From: DASZIT01 sp036268775
Lineage (GTDB): Bacteria > Actinomycetota > Acidimicrobiia > Acidimicrobiales > RAAP-2
Reading direction: 5' to 3'
DNA length: 64,000 bases
NCBI GenBank assembly: GCA_036268775.1
Contig: DATATM010000035.1
Coordinates: forward strand, 18,400 to 82,399
This document shows positions 16,852 to 23,856 of the stretch, piece after piece. The notes beneath the pieces were generated by a model that had not been told where the DNA came from, ran no database searches, and saw only the letters and a program-made list of their open reading frames with translations. Both the position numbers and the translations under genes were made by a program. The first letter of the stretch is position 1. Each line of letters starts with the position of its first letter.

Positions 16852-17577
16852 TTACCTCTCTCTGTGGGTTGATGTCTGAAGGGTCGGGGTCGGGTCGGAC
16901 GATGGGTCGGACGTAGACGGAAGGGTGGCGGGCTTCGAGCGTGAGGCGTCCGGGCCGGAGCTCGTCGACGGCGAAGGCGGGGACGTCATGCCCATCAAGG
17001 CGGCGAGTCCGATGACGGCCAGGTCACCGCTCACCGAATCGGGCTCGATGCGGCGCTGCATCTCCAGGCCGGTGAGGAGGGCCTTGACCAGGGTGGCGAG
17101 GGCGTCCGGATCCGCCACTGGCTCCACCCCCACCTTCGACGCCCAGCGGGACAGTTCCTGACCGCTCCGGCGGCGGGCTTCGGCATCCCGGGCCCGGAGG
17201 GCACTGGCCACCTCGGGGTCGCGGGCGGCCCGCAGCCAGAGTTCGTGTTCGAGCAGCGACCAACGATCCGAGTCGGTCCCGGGATTGTCGCCGATGTTGT
17301 CCCACACCGCCGCCAATTGCCCGAGCGGGGAGTCGGTGATAGCGACCTCGGCGAACAGCACAGTCAGGACCGACTCCTTCCAGGCATCCAGCACCGCCAA
17401 CAGCAGCCCCTGCTTGGATCCGAAGTGGGCGTAGACCGCGCCCGAGGTCCGACCGGCGGCTTCCGCCACCGCATCCACCGAGACTCCGTCGATCCCATGG
17501 TCGGCGAACAGATCCGCCCCGGCGGCCAACAGGCGCGCCCGGGTTTCGGCCTTCCGTTCCGCTTGGGTTTGGGCCAT
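16852..17577 (-). CDS. TetR-family transcriptional regulator
   Basis: The 241-residue protein has an N-terminal helix-turn-helix (ARLLAAGADLFADHGIDGV, then the recognition region AGRTSGAVYAHFGSK, ending near residue 55) and a ligand-binding C-terminal domain. I chose ATG 17577, preceded by AGAGGAG; a longer in-frame extension to 17661 would run into the operator region. It sits directly upstream of the nitronate monooxygenase gene and divergent from an aldehyde dehydrogenase gene. An inverted repeat GTTACATA-N12-TATGTAAC lies in the 182-base gap between them. Control of both transcripts is a reasonable inference. Confidence 0.9.
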   Translation of the reverse strand: MAQTQAERKAETRARLLAAGADLFADHGIDGVSVDAVAEAAGRTSGAVYAHFGSKQGLLLAVLDAWKESVLTVLFAEVAITDSPLGQLAAVWDNIGDNPGTDSDRWSLLEHELWLRAARDPEVASALRARDAEARRRSGQELSRWASKVGVEPVADPDALATLVKALLTGLEMQRRIEPDSVSGDLAVIGLAALMGMTSPPSPSTSSGPDASRSKPATLPSTSDPSSDPTPTLQTSTHRER

Positions 17578-17620
17578 CTCGCTCCTCTGGTCGCCGGGGA
17601 GACACTCCTCGGCAAAACCG

Positions 17621-17648
17621 GTTACATACTGGACACTACATATGTAAC
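17621..17648. promoter_or_regulatory. Candidate TetR operator, inverted repeat
   Basis: GTTACATA (17621-17628) and TATGTAAC (17641-17648) are exact reverse complements separated by 12 bases. The right arm also overlaps the palindrome ACATATGT (17638-17645). This is an AT-rich island in high-GC DNA, in the divergent gap between tetR-nmo and the aldehyde dehydrogenase, where a TetR dimer would be expected to bind. Confidence 0.6.
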
Positions 17649-17722
17649 GGATCCTATGCAACCGGATGGCAGCCGGCTTCGTCCGGACCCCACCGGCGAT
17701 GTAGCCGCGGCCGACGGACGCG

Positions 17723-17728
17723 TATGCT
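17723..17728 (+). promoter_or_regulatory. -10 box of the aldehyde dehydrogenase gene
   Basis: TATGCT lies 31 bases before GTG 17760, which in turn has an AGGGGG ribosome-binding site. This argues that the ATG inside this box (17724) is not the translation start. The TetR-type inverted repeat is about 75 bases upstream. Confidence 0.4.
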
Positions 17729-17759
17729 GAGCCAACTGACGTCTACCAGGGGGATCACC

Positions 17760-19193
17760 GTGGCTAATCCGGAACCGATCGTGCGTGACCGTTTGTACAT
17801 AGGCGGGAAGTGGGTGGAGTCCACCGGATCCGGCACCATCGATGTCATCGACTCCACCACCGAAGCGGTGATGGGCACCATCCCGGAAGGATCGACCAAG
17901 GACGTCGACCTGGCCGTGGCCGCGGCCCGGGCCGCCTTCCCGGCCTGGGCGGCCACTCCAGTGGAGGAGCGCACCGCGCTGCTGACCCAGATCAGCCAAG
18001 AGCTCGGCACCCGGATGGACGAATTGGCCGATCTCATCACCCACGAGGTGGGCATGCCCCACATGCTCTCCAAGCTGGTCCAGGTGGGGCTGCCGATGTC
18101 GACCTTCGGTTCGATGGCTCCGGTAGCCGCCGACTTCACCTGGGAGCAGACGGTCGGCAACTCCCTCATCGTCCGCGAGCCGATCGGGGTGGTGGGGGCG
18201 ATCACGCCATGGAACTACCCACTCCACCAGATCGCCGCCAAGGTGGCGCCGGCGCTGGCTGCCGGGTGCACGGTGGTGTTGAAGCCCAGCGAAGTGGCGC
18301 CGCTGAACGCCTTCGTGCTGGCCGAAGTATTCGAGAAGGTGGGCGTGCCCGCCGGGGTGTTCAACCTGGTGTCCGGGAACGGGCCGGTGGTGGGCGAGGC
18401 GATTGCCGCCCACCCCGACGTGGACATGGTGTCGTTCACCGGTTCCACCCGGGCCGGCAAGCGGGTTTCGGAAGTGGCGTCGGGCACCGTCAAGCGGGTG
18501 GCCCTCGAGCTCGGTGGCAAGTCGGCCAACGTCATCCTGGAGGATGCCGATCTGGCCAAGGCGGTGCCCGATGGGATCCAGAAGTGCTATCTCAACTCGG
18601 GACAGACCTGCAGCGCCTTGACCCGGATGCTGGTTCCCCGGGAGCGGCTGGCCGAAGTCGAGGAGCTGGCGGTGGCCGCCGCCGAGGCATTCACGCCCGG
18701 CGACCCGTTCGACCCCGCCAGCCGGCTCGGGCCACTGGTGTCCAGCACCCAACGCGACCGGGTCCGCAACTTCATCGACAAGGGAGTGGGGGAGGGGGCA
18801 ACCCTGCTTACCGGGGGGGCGGAATCCCCCGAGGGCCTGGAGTCGGGTTTCTTCGTGAAGCCGACCGTCTTCAGCGGGGTGACCCGGGACATGACCATCG
18901 CCCGGGAAGAGATCTTCGGTCCGGTGCTCTCGATCATCCCCTACGACTCCGAGGAAGAGGCCATCGACATCGCCAATGACTCCGAGTACGGATTGGCCGG
19001 GGGTGTGTGGTCAGGGGATGCCGACCGCGCCAAGGCGGTGGCTCGCCGGCTCCGCACCGGCCAGGTGGAGGTGAACGGCGGCGGGTTCAACCCGTTGGCG
19101 CCCTTCGGTGGCTACAAGCAGTCGGGCAACGGCCGCGAATACGGCAGCTTCGGACTTGAGGAGTTCCTCGAGGTGAAGGCCATGCAGCTGTAA
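17760..19193 (+). CDS. NAD(P)-dependent aldehyde dehydrogenase
   Basis: A 477-residue ALDH-superfamily enzyme that oxidises an aldehyde to the acid. Hallmarks are the PWNYP motif near residue 151, the NAD-binding FTGSTRAGK near residue 225, the general base in ALELGGKS near residue 247, and the catalytic cysteine in NSGQTCSA near residue 284. GTG 17760 is chosen because AGGGGG lies just upstream; ATG 17724 is in frame but overlaps a -10-like TATGCT. The substrate is unknown. Divergence from the tetR-nitronate monooxygenase pair suggests common control; nitronate oxidation can yield aldehydes, so a joint detoxification route is plausible. Confidence 0.92.
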   Translation: MANPEPIVRDRLYIGGKWVESTGSGTIDVIDSTTEAVMGTIPEGSTKDVDLAVAAARAAFPAWAATPVEERTALLTQISQELGTRMDELADLITHEVGMPHMLSKLVQVGLPMSTFGSMAPVAADFTWEQTVGNSLIVREPIGVVGAITPWNYPLHQIAAKVAPALAAGCTVVLKPSEVAPLNAFVLAEVFEKVGVPAGVFNLVSGNGPVVGEAIAAHPDVDMVSFTGSTRAGKRVSEVASGTVKRVALELGGKSANVILEDADLAKAVPDGIQKCYLNSGQTCSALTRMLVPRERLAEVEELAVAAAEAFTPGDPFDPASRLGPLVSSTQRDRVRNFIDKGVGEGATLLTGGAESPEGLESGFFVKPTVFSGVTRDMTIAREEIFGPVLSIIPYDSEEEAIDIANDSEYGLAGGVWSGDADRAKAVARRLRTGQVEVNGGGFNPLAPFGGYKQSGNGREYGSFGLEEFLEVKAMQL

Positions 19194-19215
19194 CTGCCCT
19201 GGCCTGGCGGCTCCG

Positions 19216-20481
19216 CTAGCCGGAGACCGGGCGACGGAGATTGGTCTCCGGGCCCCAGGCCAGAAAGACCGGGTCGGCGGCGGCCAGCCGCCAACCCCCG
19301 TCGGCCGACGTCTGGCCCCGACTGGTGGAAATCTGGATGAGGTTGCCCAACCGGTCGGCGGCCCCGGTGGCCTGGTCCAGGGCCGAGAACGCCGCCACGA
19401 TCCGCCCCCCGGGACGCAACCGGGCCAGCGCGGCGTCGAGGACGTCCAGCCCGCCGCCGCCCACGAACACCCGGTCCGGGTCCGGCAGCCCGACGCAGGC
19501 CTCGGGGGCATGGGCGTGGACGACCCGGACGTCGGCCCCGAAGCTGGCGGCGTTGGCGGTGATGCGCATCGCCTCGGCGTCGCGCTCCTCGATGGCGAAG
19601 GTGGTGATCCCGGGACAGAGGACGGCGGCTTCCACCGCCACACTGCCGTTGCCGGCCCCCACGTCCCACAACACCCCGGTGGCGGGAAGGGACAGCTTCC
19701 CGAGCGCCACCGCCCGGACCTCCGCCTCGGTCACCAGCCCGTCGGCATGGGCATAGGCGCGGTCGGGGAGTCCCCAGGCCATGGGCTTGGCGCCGGCATC
19801 GGCCCCGCCCCACCCGGCGATCGGCCGGCCGGCCGGGCCCACCAGGATCACCACCGAGAAGGGGTCCCAGCTGCCGGTGGCGAGCTCGTGGAGCCCGACC
19901 ACCGTCACCGATTCGTCTGGATAGCCGAGGCGGCTGCACACCGCCACCAGGTCCACCGCCGCCCTGGCGGCCACCAGGGCCTGCCCCACCGCTTCGGGGG
20001 GTGCCTCGACCGAGGTGAGCACGGCCGCTTTCCGGGCCAGACGGATGGCCCGGATCGCGTCGGAGAGAGGCCGCCCGCCGATGGCCACCACCGCGGCGTC
20101 CTCCCAGGGGAGGGCCAGGCGGGCGAAGGCCAACGACACCGAGGTGGTGACCGGGAGCACGTGGAGATAGCGCCGGTCGATCACCCGCACCAGCGGGCCG
20201 ACGATGCCGAAGAAGCCGGGGTCGCCGGAGACGACGATGCAGACCGGGATCCCTTCCCGGGAGGCGGACGCCACCCGGCGACAGGCGTCATCGACGTCAT
20301 CCCCGATCTCGACGGTCGGAGTCTCCTGGCTGGAAGCCCCGGGTTGGACCCCCGACCACTTCCTCAGGCTCTCGAGCTGTCGGCGCCCGCCCAGGATCAG
20401 CTCGGCCGACGCCAGGGCGGCCCGGCCCTCGTCCCCGACCGCCTCGAAGGCGTGACCGGACAGCCCGATGACGGTCACCAT
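19216..20481 (-). CDS. cobL: Precorrin-6Y C5,15-methyltransferase (decarboxylating), CbiE-CbiT fusion
   Basis: CobL methylates precorrin-6Y at C5 and C15 and decarboxylates the C12 acetate side chain in corrin ring synthesis. The 421-residue protein (from ATG 20481) contains a CbiE tetrapyrrole-methylase half beginning MVTVIGLSG, with VVSGDPGFFG near residue 82, and a CbiT half with the SAM loop DVGAGNGSVAVEA near residue 270. GTG 20553 is an in-frame alternative adding 24 low-complexity residues. No other cobalamin genes are nearby, so the gene is isolated from its pathway. A 15-codon frame in the leader (20527-20574, - strand) starts eight bases after a TACCAT box and may be a leader peptide. 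Confidence 0.88.
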   Translation of the reverse strand: MVTVIGLSGHAFEAVGDEGRAALASAELILGGRRQLESLRKWSGVQPGASSQETPTVEIGDDVDDACRRVASASREGIPVCIVVSGDPGFFGIVGPLVRVIDRRYLHVLPVTTSVSLAFARLALPWEDAAVVAIGGRPLSDAIRAIRLARKAAVLTSVEAPPEAVGQALVAARAAVDLVAVCSRLGYPDESVTVVGLHELATGSWDPFSVVILVGPAGRPIAGWGGADAGAKPMAWGLPDRAYAHADGLVTEAEVRAVALGKLSLPATGVLWDVGAGNGSVAVEAAVLCPGITTFAIEERDAEAMRITANAASFGADVRVVHAHAPEACVGLPDPDRVFVGGGGLDVLDAALARLRPGGRIVAAFSALDQATGAADRLGNLIQISTSRGQTSADGGWRLAAADPVFLAWGPETNLRRPVSG

Positions 20482-20646
20482 CCCCGGCGGGCGGGTGGGG
20501 GTGGCGCCCGGATGGGCCGGGGTCCGGTCAGGGCTGGGCAACGGGCTGCGCACCTTCGATGTCGGCGGTCGGCATGATCGACGATGGTACCGCCGGTCGG
20601 GGTGGGTTCCTCCCCGCCGGAGGGGCAGCCCCGACCGGGTGTGGGA

Positions 20647-21024
20647 CTAGCGGAAGCTGAGGCTGGCGTCGTCCCAGTAGGCGCGGACCGAGGTGAACAG
20701 GCCGTCCTCGCCGGCCTCGAAGACCTCGATGCCGTCGATGACCATGGTGGCCCCGCCGGTCTCCACCGCGATCTCGAAATCGATGGCCACGTTGTCGGCG
20801 CAGGTGTGGATGGCCTTGGCGGTGAAGGTCCAGGTATCACTGGCCCCGATACCGCTCTCGAAGAACGCCACGATGGCGGCGCGGCCGACGTTGGGCGGAT
20901 TGGAGACCGGGTCGTGGTGGTGGGCGTCTTCGGTGAACTGGGCGGCGATGGCGTTGGCATCCCGGGAGTTGACCGCGTGTACGTACTCGGTGATCCGGTG
21001 GCGAAGCTGGTCAGGGGTGGGCAT
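20647..21024 (-). CDS. SnoaL/ketosteroid-isomerase-like protein (NTF2 fold)
   Basis: A 125-residue NTF2-fold protein. Alignment by eye with bacterial steroid delta-isomerase places Tyr near residue 14 (ITEYVHAV) and the base Asp near residue 38 (HHHDPVSNPP) where the enzyme has its catalytic Tyr and Asp; the third acid is not certain. It may isomerise a double bond next to a carbonyl or bind a hydrophobic ligand. A strong AGGAGG precedes the ATG. It lies 59 bases downstream of fabI on the same strand and may share its transcript. Confidence 0.78.
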   Translation of the reverse strand: MPTPDQLRHRITEYVHAVNSRDANAIAAQFTEDAHHHDPVSNPPNVGRAAIVAFFESGIGASDTWTFTAKAIHTCADNVAIDFEIAVETGGATMVIDGIEVFEAGEDGLFTSVRAYWDDASLSFR

Positions 21025-21083
21025 GTCGACCTCCTCGGACGTCGGGTTTGCCGACCGCGCCACCCGGGGTGGCGGTGGAGGGG

Positions 21084-21872
21084 TCAGGCACCGACGGCAT
21101 GGACGCCCCCGTCGACGTGCACCACCTCTCCGGTGGTCATCGGGAAGTAGTCCGACATCAGGGCCACACAGGCCCGCGCCACCACCTCGGTATCCAGGAC
21201 ATCCCAGCCGAGGGGGGCTCGTTCGGACCAGGTGTCCTCGAAGGCGCTGAAGCCGGGTATCGACTTGGCCGCCATCGTCTTGACCGGTCCGGCCGCCACC
21301 AGGTTCACCCGCACCTTCTCGGGCCCGAGGTCCCGGGCCAGATAGCGGGACAGCGATTCGAGGGCGGCCTTGGAGACCCCCATCCAGTCGTAAGCGGGCC
21401 AGGCCACGGTGGCGTCGAAGTCGAGCCCGACGATCGAGGCGCCCGGCCGGCCGGCCTGTCCGGCCGCCGCCAGCAACGGACGGAAGGCCTCGGCCAAAGC
21501 CTTCAAGGAGTAGGTGGAGACATGGAGGGCGACCTGGACCTGTTCCCATTGGGCCTGAAAGATGTCGCCCCCCAGGCATTCCGGCGGCGCGTAGCCGATG
21601 GAATGGAGCAGACCGTCGAGACGGTCCCACCGGGTGGCCAGCGACGCCGCCGCTTCCGCCAGCTGTTCCGGATGGGTGACGTCGATCTCCAGCACGTCGG
21701 CCTCCACCGCCAATTTCCGAGCGGTCCGGCGGGTGAGGGACAACCCCCGTCCGGCCCCGGACAGGATGACCTCCGCCCCTTCCTCTTGCGCCTTGCGGGC
21801 CACCGCGAAGGCCAGCGAGGCATCGGTCAACACCCCGGTGACCAGGATCCGTTTTCCGTCGAGCAGTCCCAT
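21084..21872 (-). CDS. fabI: Enoyl-[acyl-carrier-protein] reductase, FabI/InhA type
   Basis: A short-chain dehydrogenase-type NADH enzyme that reduces the trans-2-enoyl-ACP double bond, the last step of each fatty acid elongation cycle. The 262 residues begin GLLDGKRILVTGVLTDASLA, close to mycobacterial InhA, and contain SIGYAP near residue 91 and the Y-x6-K catalytic pair in YDWMGVSK near residue 155. The C-terminal VVHVDGG motif is typical of the family. A TAACCT box lies nine bases before the ATG on this strand. The 66-base gap to the divergent npdG holds a TTGC-N4-GCAA palindrome. Confidence 0.93.
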   Translation of the reverse strand: MGLLDGKRILVTGVLTDASLAFAVARKAQEEGAEVILSGAGRGLSLTRRTARKLAVEADVLEIDVTHPEQLAEAAASLATRWDRLDGLLHSIGYAPPECLGGDIFQAQWEQVQVALHVSTYSLKALAEAFRPLLAAAGQAGRPGASIVGLDFDATVAWPAYDWMGVSKAALESLSRYLARDLGPEKVRVNLVAAGPVKTMAAKSIPGFSAFEDTWSERAPLGWDVLDTEVVARACVALMSDYFPMTTGEVVHVDGGVHAVGA

Positions 21873-21915
21873 GGGGTTGCGAGGTTACCGCCCGCCAACT
21901 TTGCCGGGGGAACGG

Positions 21916-21927
21916 TTGCATGTGCAA
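21916..21927. promoter_or_regulatory. TTGC-N4-GCAA palindrome between fabI and npdG
   Basis: TTGC-ATGT-GCAA, the same 12-base architecture as two perfect sites in the marR-yceI gap near 31.4 kb. It lies 11 bases before the npdG start and 44 bases from the fabI start. It may be a further target of the same regulator. Confidence 0.4.
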
Positions 21928-21938
21928 AGGTAAGGACC

Positions 21939-22598
21939 ATGCGCGTCGGAATCTTTGGAGGCACCGGTCCTGCCGGTCGAGGACTGGCGGTGCGTCTGGC
22001 GGCCGGTGGCGCCGAGGTGGTCATCGGGTCCCGCGACGCCGACCGGGCGGCGGCGGTGGCCGAGGAGCTGGCCAAGCGATGGCCCGATCATCACCTCGAC
22101 CTGGCGGGGGCTTCCAACGAAGACACCGCCTCCTGCGAGATGGTGGTGGTGGCCACCCCCTGGGACGGGGCTATCGCCACCGTGAAGCCCCTCACCAAAG
22201 CGCTGGCCGGCAAGGTGGTGGTGTCGATGGCCAACGCCCTAGTCAAGGAAGGTCGGGAATTCCTGGCCCTGGTGCCGCCCCGCGGTTCGGTGGCAGCATC
22301 GATCCAGGCGGCGTTACCCGAGTCGTTGGTGTCGGCGTCCCTCCACCACCTCCCCGCTTCGGAGATGGAAAAACTGACCACGCCGCTGGTTGCCGACGTA
22401 TTGGTCTGTTCGGACCACCTCCAGGCCACCGCGGCCACCACCGCAATGATCGACAGCATCGAGGGGCTGCGGGGCATCGATGCCGGCAGTCTGTCCCAGG
22501 CCGCCCCGATCGAGGCATTCACCGCGGTGCTGATCACCGTGAATATTCGGCACAAGGCGCACACGACGTTGCGCCTGGGCGGCTACGGGGAGCACTGA
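21939..22598 (+). CDS. npdG: NADPH-dependent F420 reductase family protein
   Basis: This family exchanges hydride between NADP(H) and coenzyme F420. The 219-residue protein opens with the dinucleotide-binding loop GIFGGTGPAGRGLA, followed by VVIGSRD, whose basic residue recognises the 2'-phosphate of NADP. A VVVATPW loop near residue 71 and a MANAL segment near residue 94 follow, as in archaeal and actinobacterial F420:NADP oxidoreductases. AAGG ribosome-binding bases precede the ATG. Together with the Ddn-like gene it indicates an F420 economy. The stop codon is one base before a six-codon mini-frame leading to mshC. Confidence 0.88.
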   Translation: MRVGIFGGTGPAGRGLAVRLAAGGAEVVIGSRDADRAAAVAEELAKRWPDHHLDLAGASNEDTASCEMVVVATPWDGAIATVKPLTKALAGKVVVSMANALVKEGREFLALVPPRGSVAASIQAALPESLVSASLHHLPASEMEKLTTPLVADVLVCSDHLQATAATTAMIDSIEGLRGIDAGSLSQAAPIEAFTAVLITVNIRHKAHTTLRLGGYGEH

Positions 22599-22615
22599 AT
22601 GGTGACGTCCGACCG

Positions 22616-23758
22616 GTGATCCAGCTGTACGACTCGGCCCGGAGAGAGGTGGCTCCGCTGGAAGTGGGGCCGGTGGTCACCCTCTATTCCTGTGGGATCA
22701 CCCCTTACGACTCCGCCCATCTCGGCCACGCCCAGGTCTACCTGACTTTCGACATCCTCCAGCGGCGCCTCCGGGACCTCGGCCACGAGACCCGCTGCGT
22801 TCGCAACGTCACCGACGTCGACGACGACATCCTGCGCAAGGCCCGGGAGCTCGGCGTCCACTATCTGGATCTGGCCGCCGAGGAGATCGCCCAGTTCGAC
22901 GCCGATATGGCCTCCCTCGGCCTCATCCCGGCGTGGTCGGAGCCCCGGGCCACCTCGGCCATCGCCGACATCCTCACCCTGGTGGGATCGGTGCTCAACT
23001 CCGGCCACGCCTACCAGGCCGGTGGGGGTGTCTACTTCGATGTCACCACCTTCTCCGACTTCGGAAAACTGAGCCATCTGGGCGAATCGGCCATGCTGGA
23101 GCTGGCCGCCGAGAACGGCGGCAACCCCGACGATCCCAACAAACGCCACCCTCTCGACTTCATCCTCTGGCAGCCGGCGCTTCCCGACGAGCCCTCCTGG
23201 GAGTCCCGGTGGGGGCCGGGGCGGCCGGGTTGGCATATCGAGTGCTCCGCCCTCGCCCTCCGGGAGCTGGGGGAGACACTCGACGTCCACGGCGGCGGCC
23301 GTGACCTCATCTTCCCCCATCACGAGTCCGAGACCGCCCAGTCGGAATCGGTGACCGGCCACCAGTTCGTGCGCCACTGGCTGCATGTGGGGTTGGTGGG
23401 ATTGGACGGGACCAAGATGTCGAAATCGCTCGGGAACCTGGTGTTCGTGGGCGACCTGCTGAAAACCTGGGAGGCGGCCGCCGTCCGGCTGGCCTTGCTC
23501 GACCACCACTACCGCACCGACTGGGAGTGGACTTCGGCGGACATGCCCGCCGCCGCCGCCCGGTTGGAGCGATGGCGGGCAGCTGGGGCCCCACTCGCCG
23601 GCGATGACGACGTCGACTCCGGACTCGAGGCGGTCCGCTCCCGGCTCGACGACGATCTCGACACCCCCGGTGCGCTCCAGGCCCTCGACGACGAGGCGGC
23701 GGCCGGCCGTAGCGTGGTCCGGGGAGCTGCCCTCCTCGGAGTATCCGTTACGGTATAG
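22616..23758 (+). CDS. mshC: Cysteine:glucosaminyl-inositol ligase, mycothiol biosynthesis
   Basis: MshC joins cysteine to GlcN-inositol using ATP, the penultimate step of mycothiol synthesis. It derives from cysteinyl-tRNA synthetase but differs in motifs seen here: SCGITPYDSAHLGHA near residue 25 (CGITPYD instead of the CysS CGPTVYD), GRPGWHIECSA near residue 205, FPHHES, and KMSKSLGN near residue 265. The protein (380 residues) is shorter than CysS and lacks its anticodon-binding tail. The start is uncertain: the only reasonable in-frame codon is GTG 22616, overlapping the stop of a six-codon mini-frame (22599-22619). A CysS identity is the alternative but fits the motifs less well. Confidence 0.82.
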   Translation: MIQLYDSARREVAPLEVGPVVTLYSCGITPYDSAHLGHAQVYLTFDILQRRLRDLGHETRCVRNVTDVDDDILRKARELGVHYLDLAAEEIAQFDADMASLGLIPAWSEPRATSAIADILTLVGSVLNSGHAYQAGGGVYFDVTTFSDFGKLSHLGESAMLELAAENGGNPDDPNKRHPLDFILWQPALPDEPSWESRWGPGRPGWHIECSALALRELGETLDVHGGGRDLIFPHHESETAQSESVTGHQFVRHWLHVGLVGLDGTKMSKSLGNLVFVGDLLKTWEAAAVRLALLDHHYRTDWEWTSADMPAAAARLERWRAAGAPLAGDDDVDSGLEAVRSRLDDDLDTPGALQALDDEAAAGRSVVRGAALLGVSVTV

Positions 23759-23856
23759 CTCCGGCTCCCGCGGCTCGAGGTCGGGCGGAGATCCGTGGAA
23801 TCCAGCCGCGATTTCGAGCAATCCAGCCCAAGCAGCACCGAGCAGAAAGGCATCCC

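Noticed and set aside
17724..17759. ATG 17724 as the aldehyde dehydrogenase start
   Set aside because: It overlaps a TATGCT -10 box and lacks a ribosome-binding site, while GTG 17760 has AGGGGG just upstream.
22616..23758. Cysteinyl-tRNA synthetase as the identity of this gene
   Set aside because: The CGITPYD motif, short length and absence of the anticodon-binding tail fit MshC better; CysS remains a minor alternative.
23759..23856. T-box or other leader riboswitch before thrS
   Set aside because: The gap is only 98 bases and no T-box consensus or specifier stem was seen.
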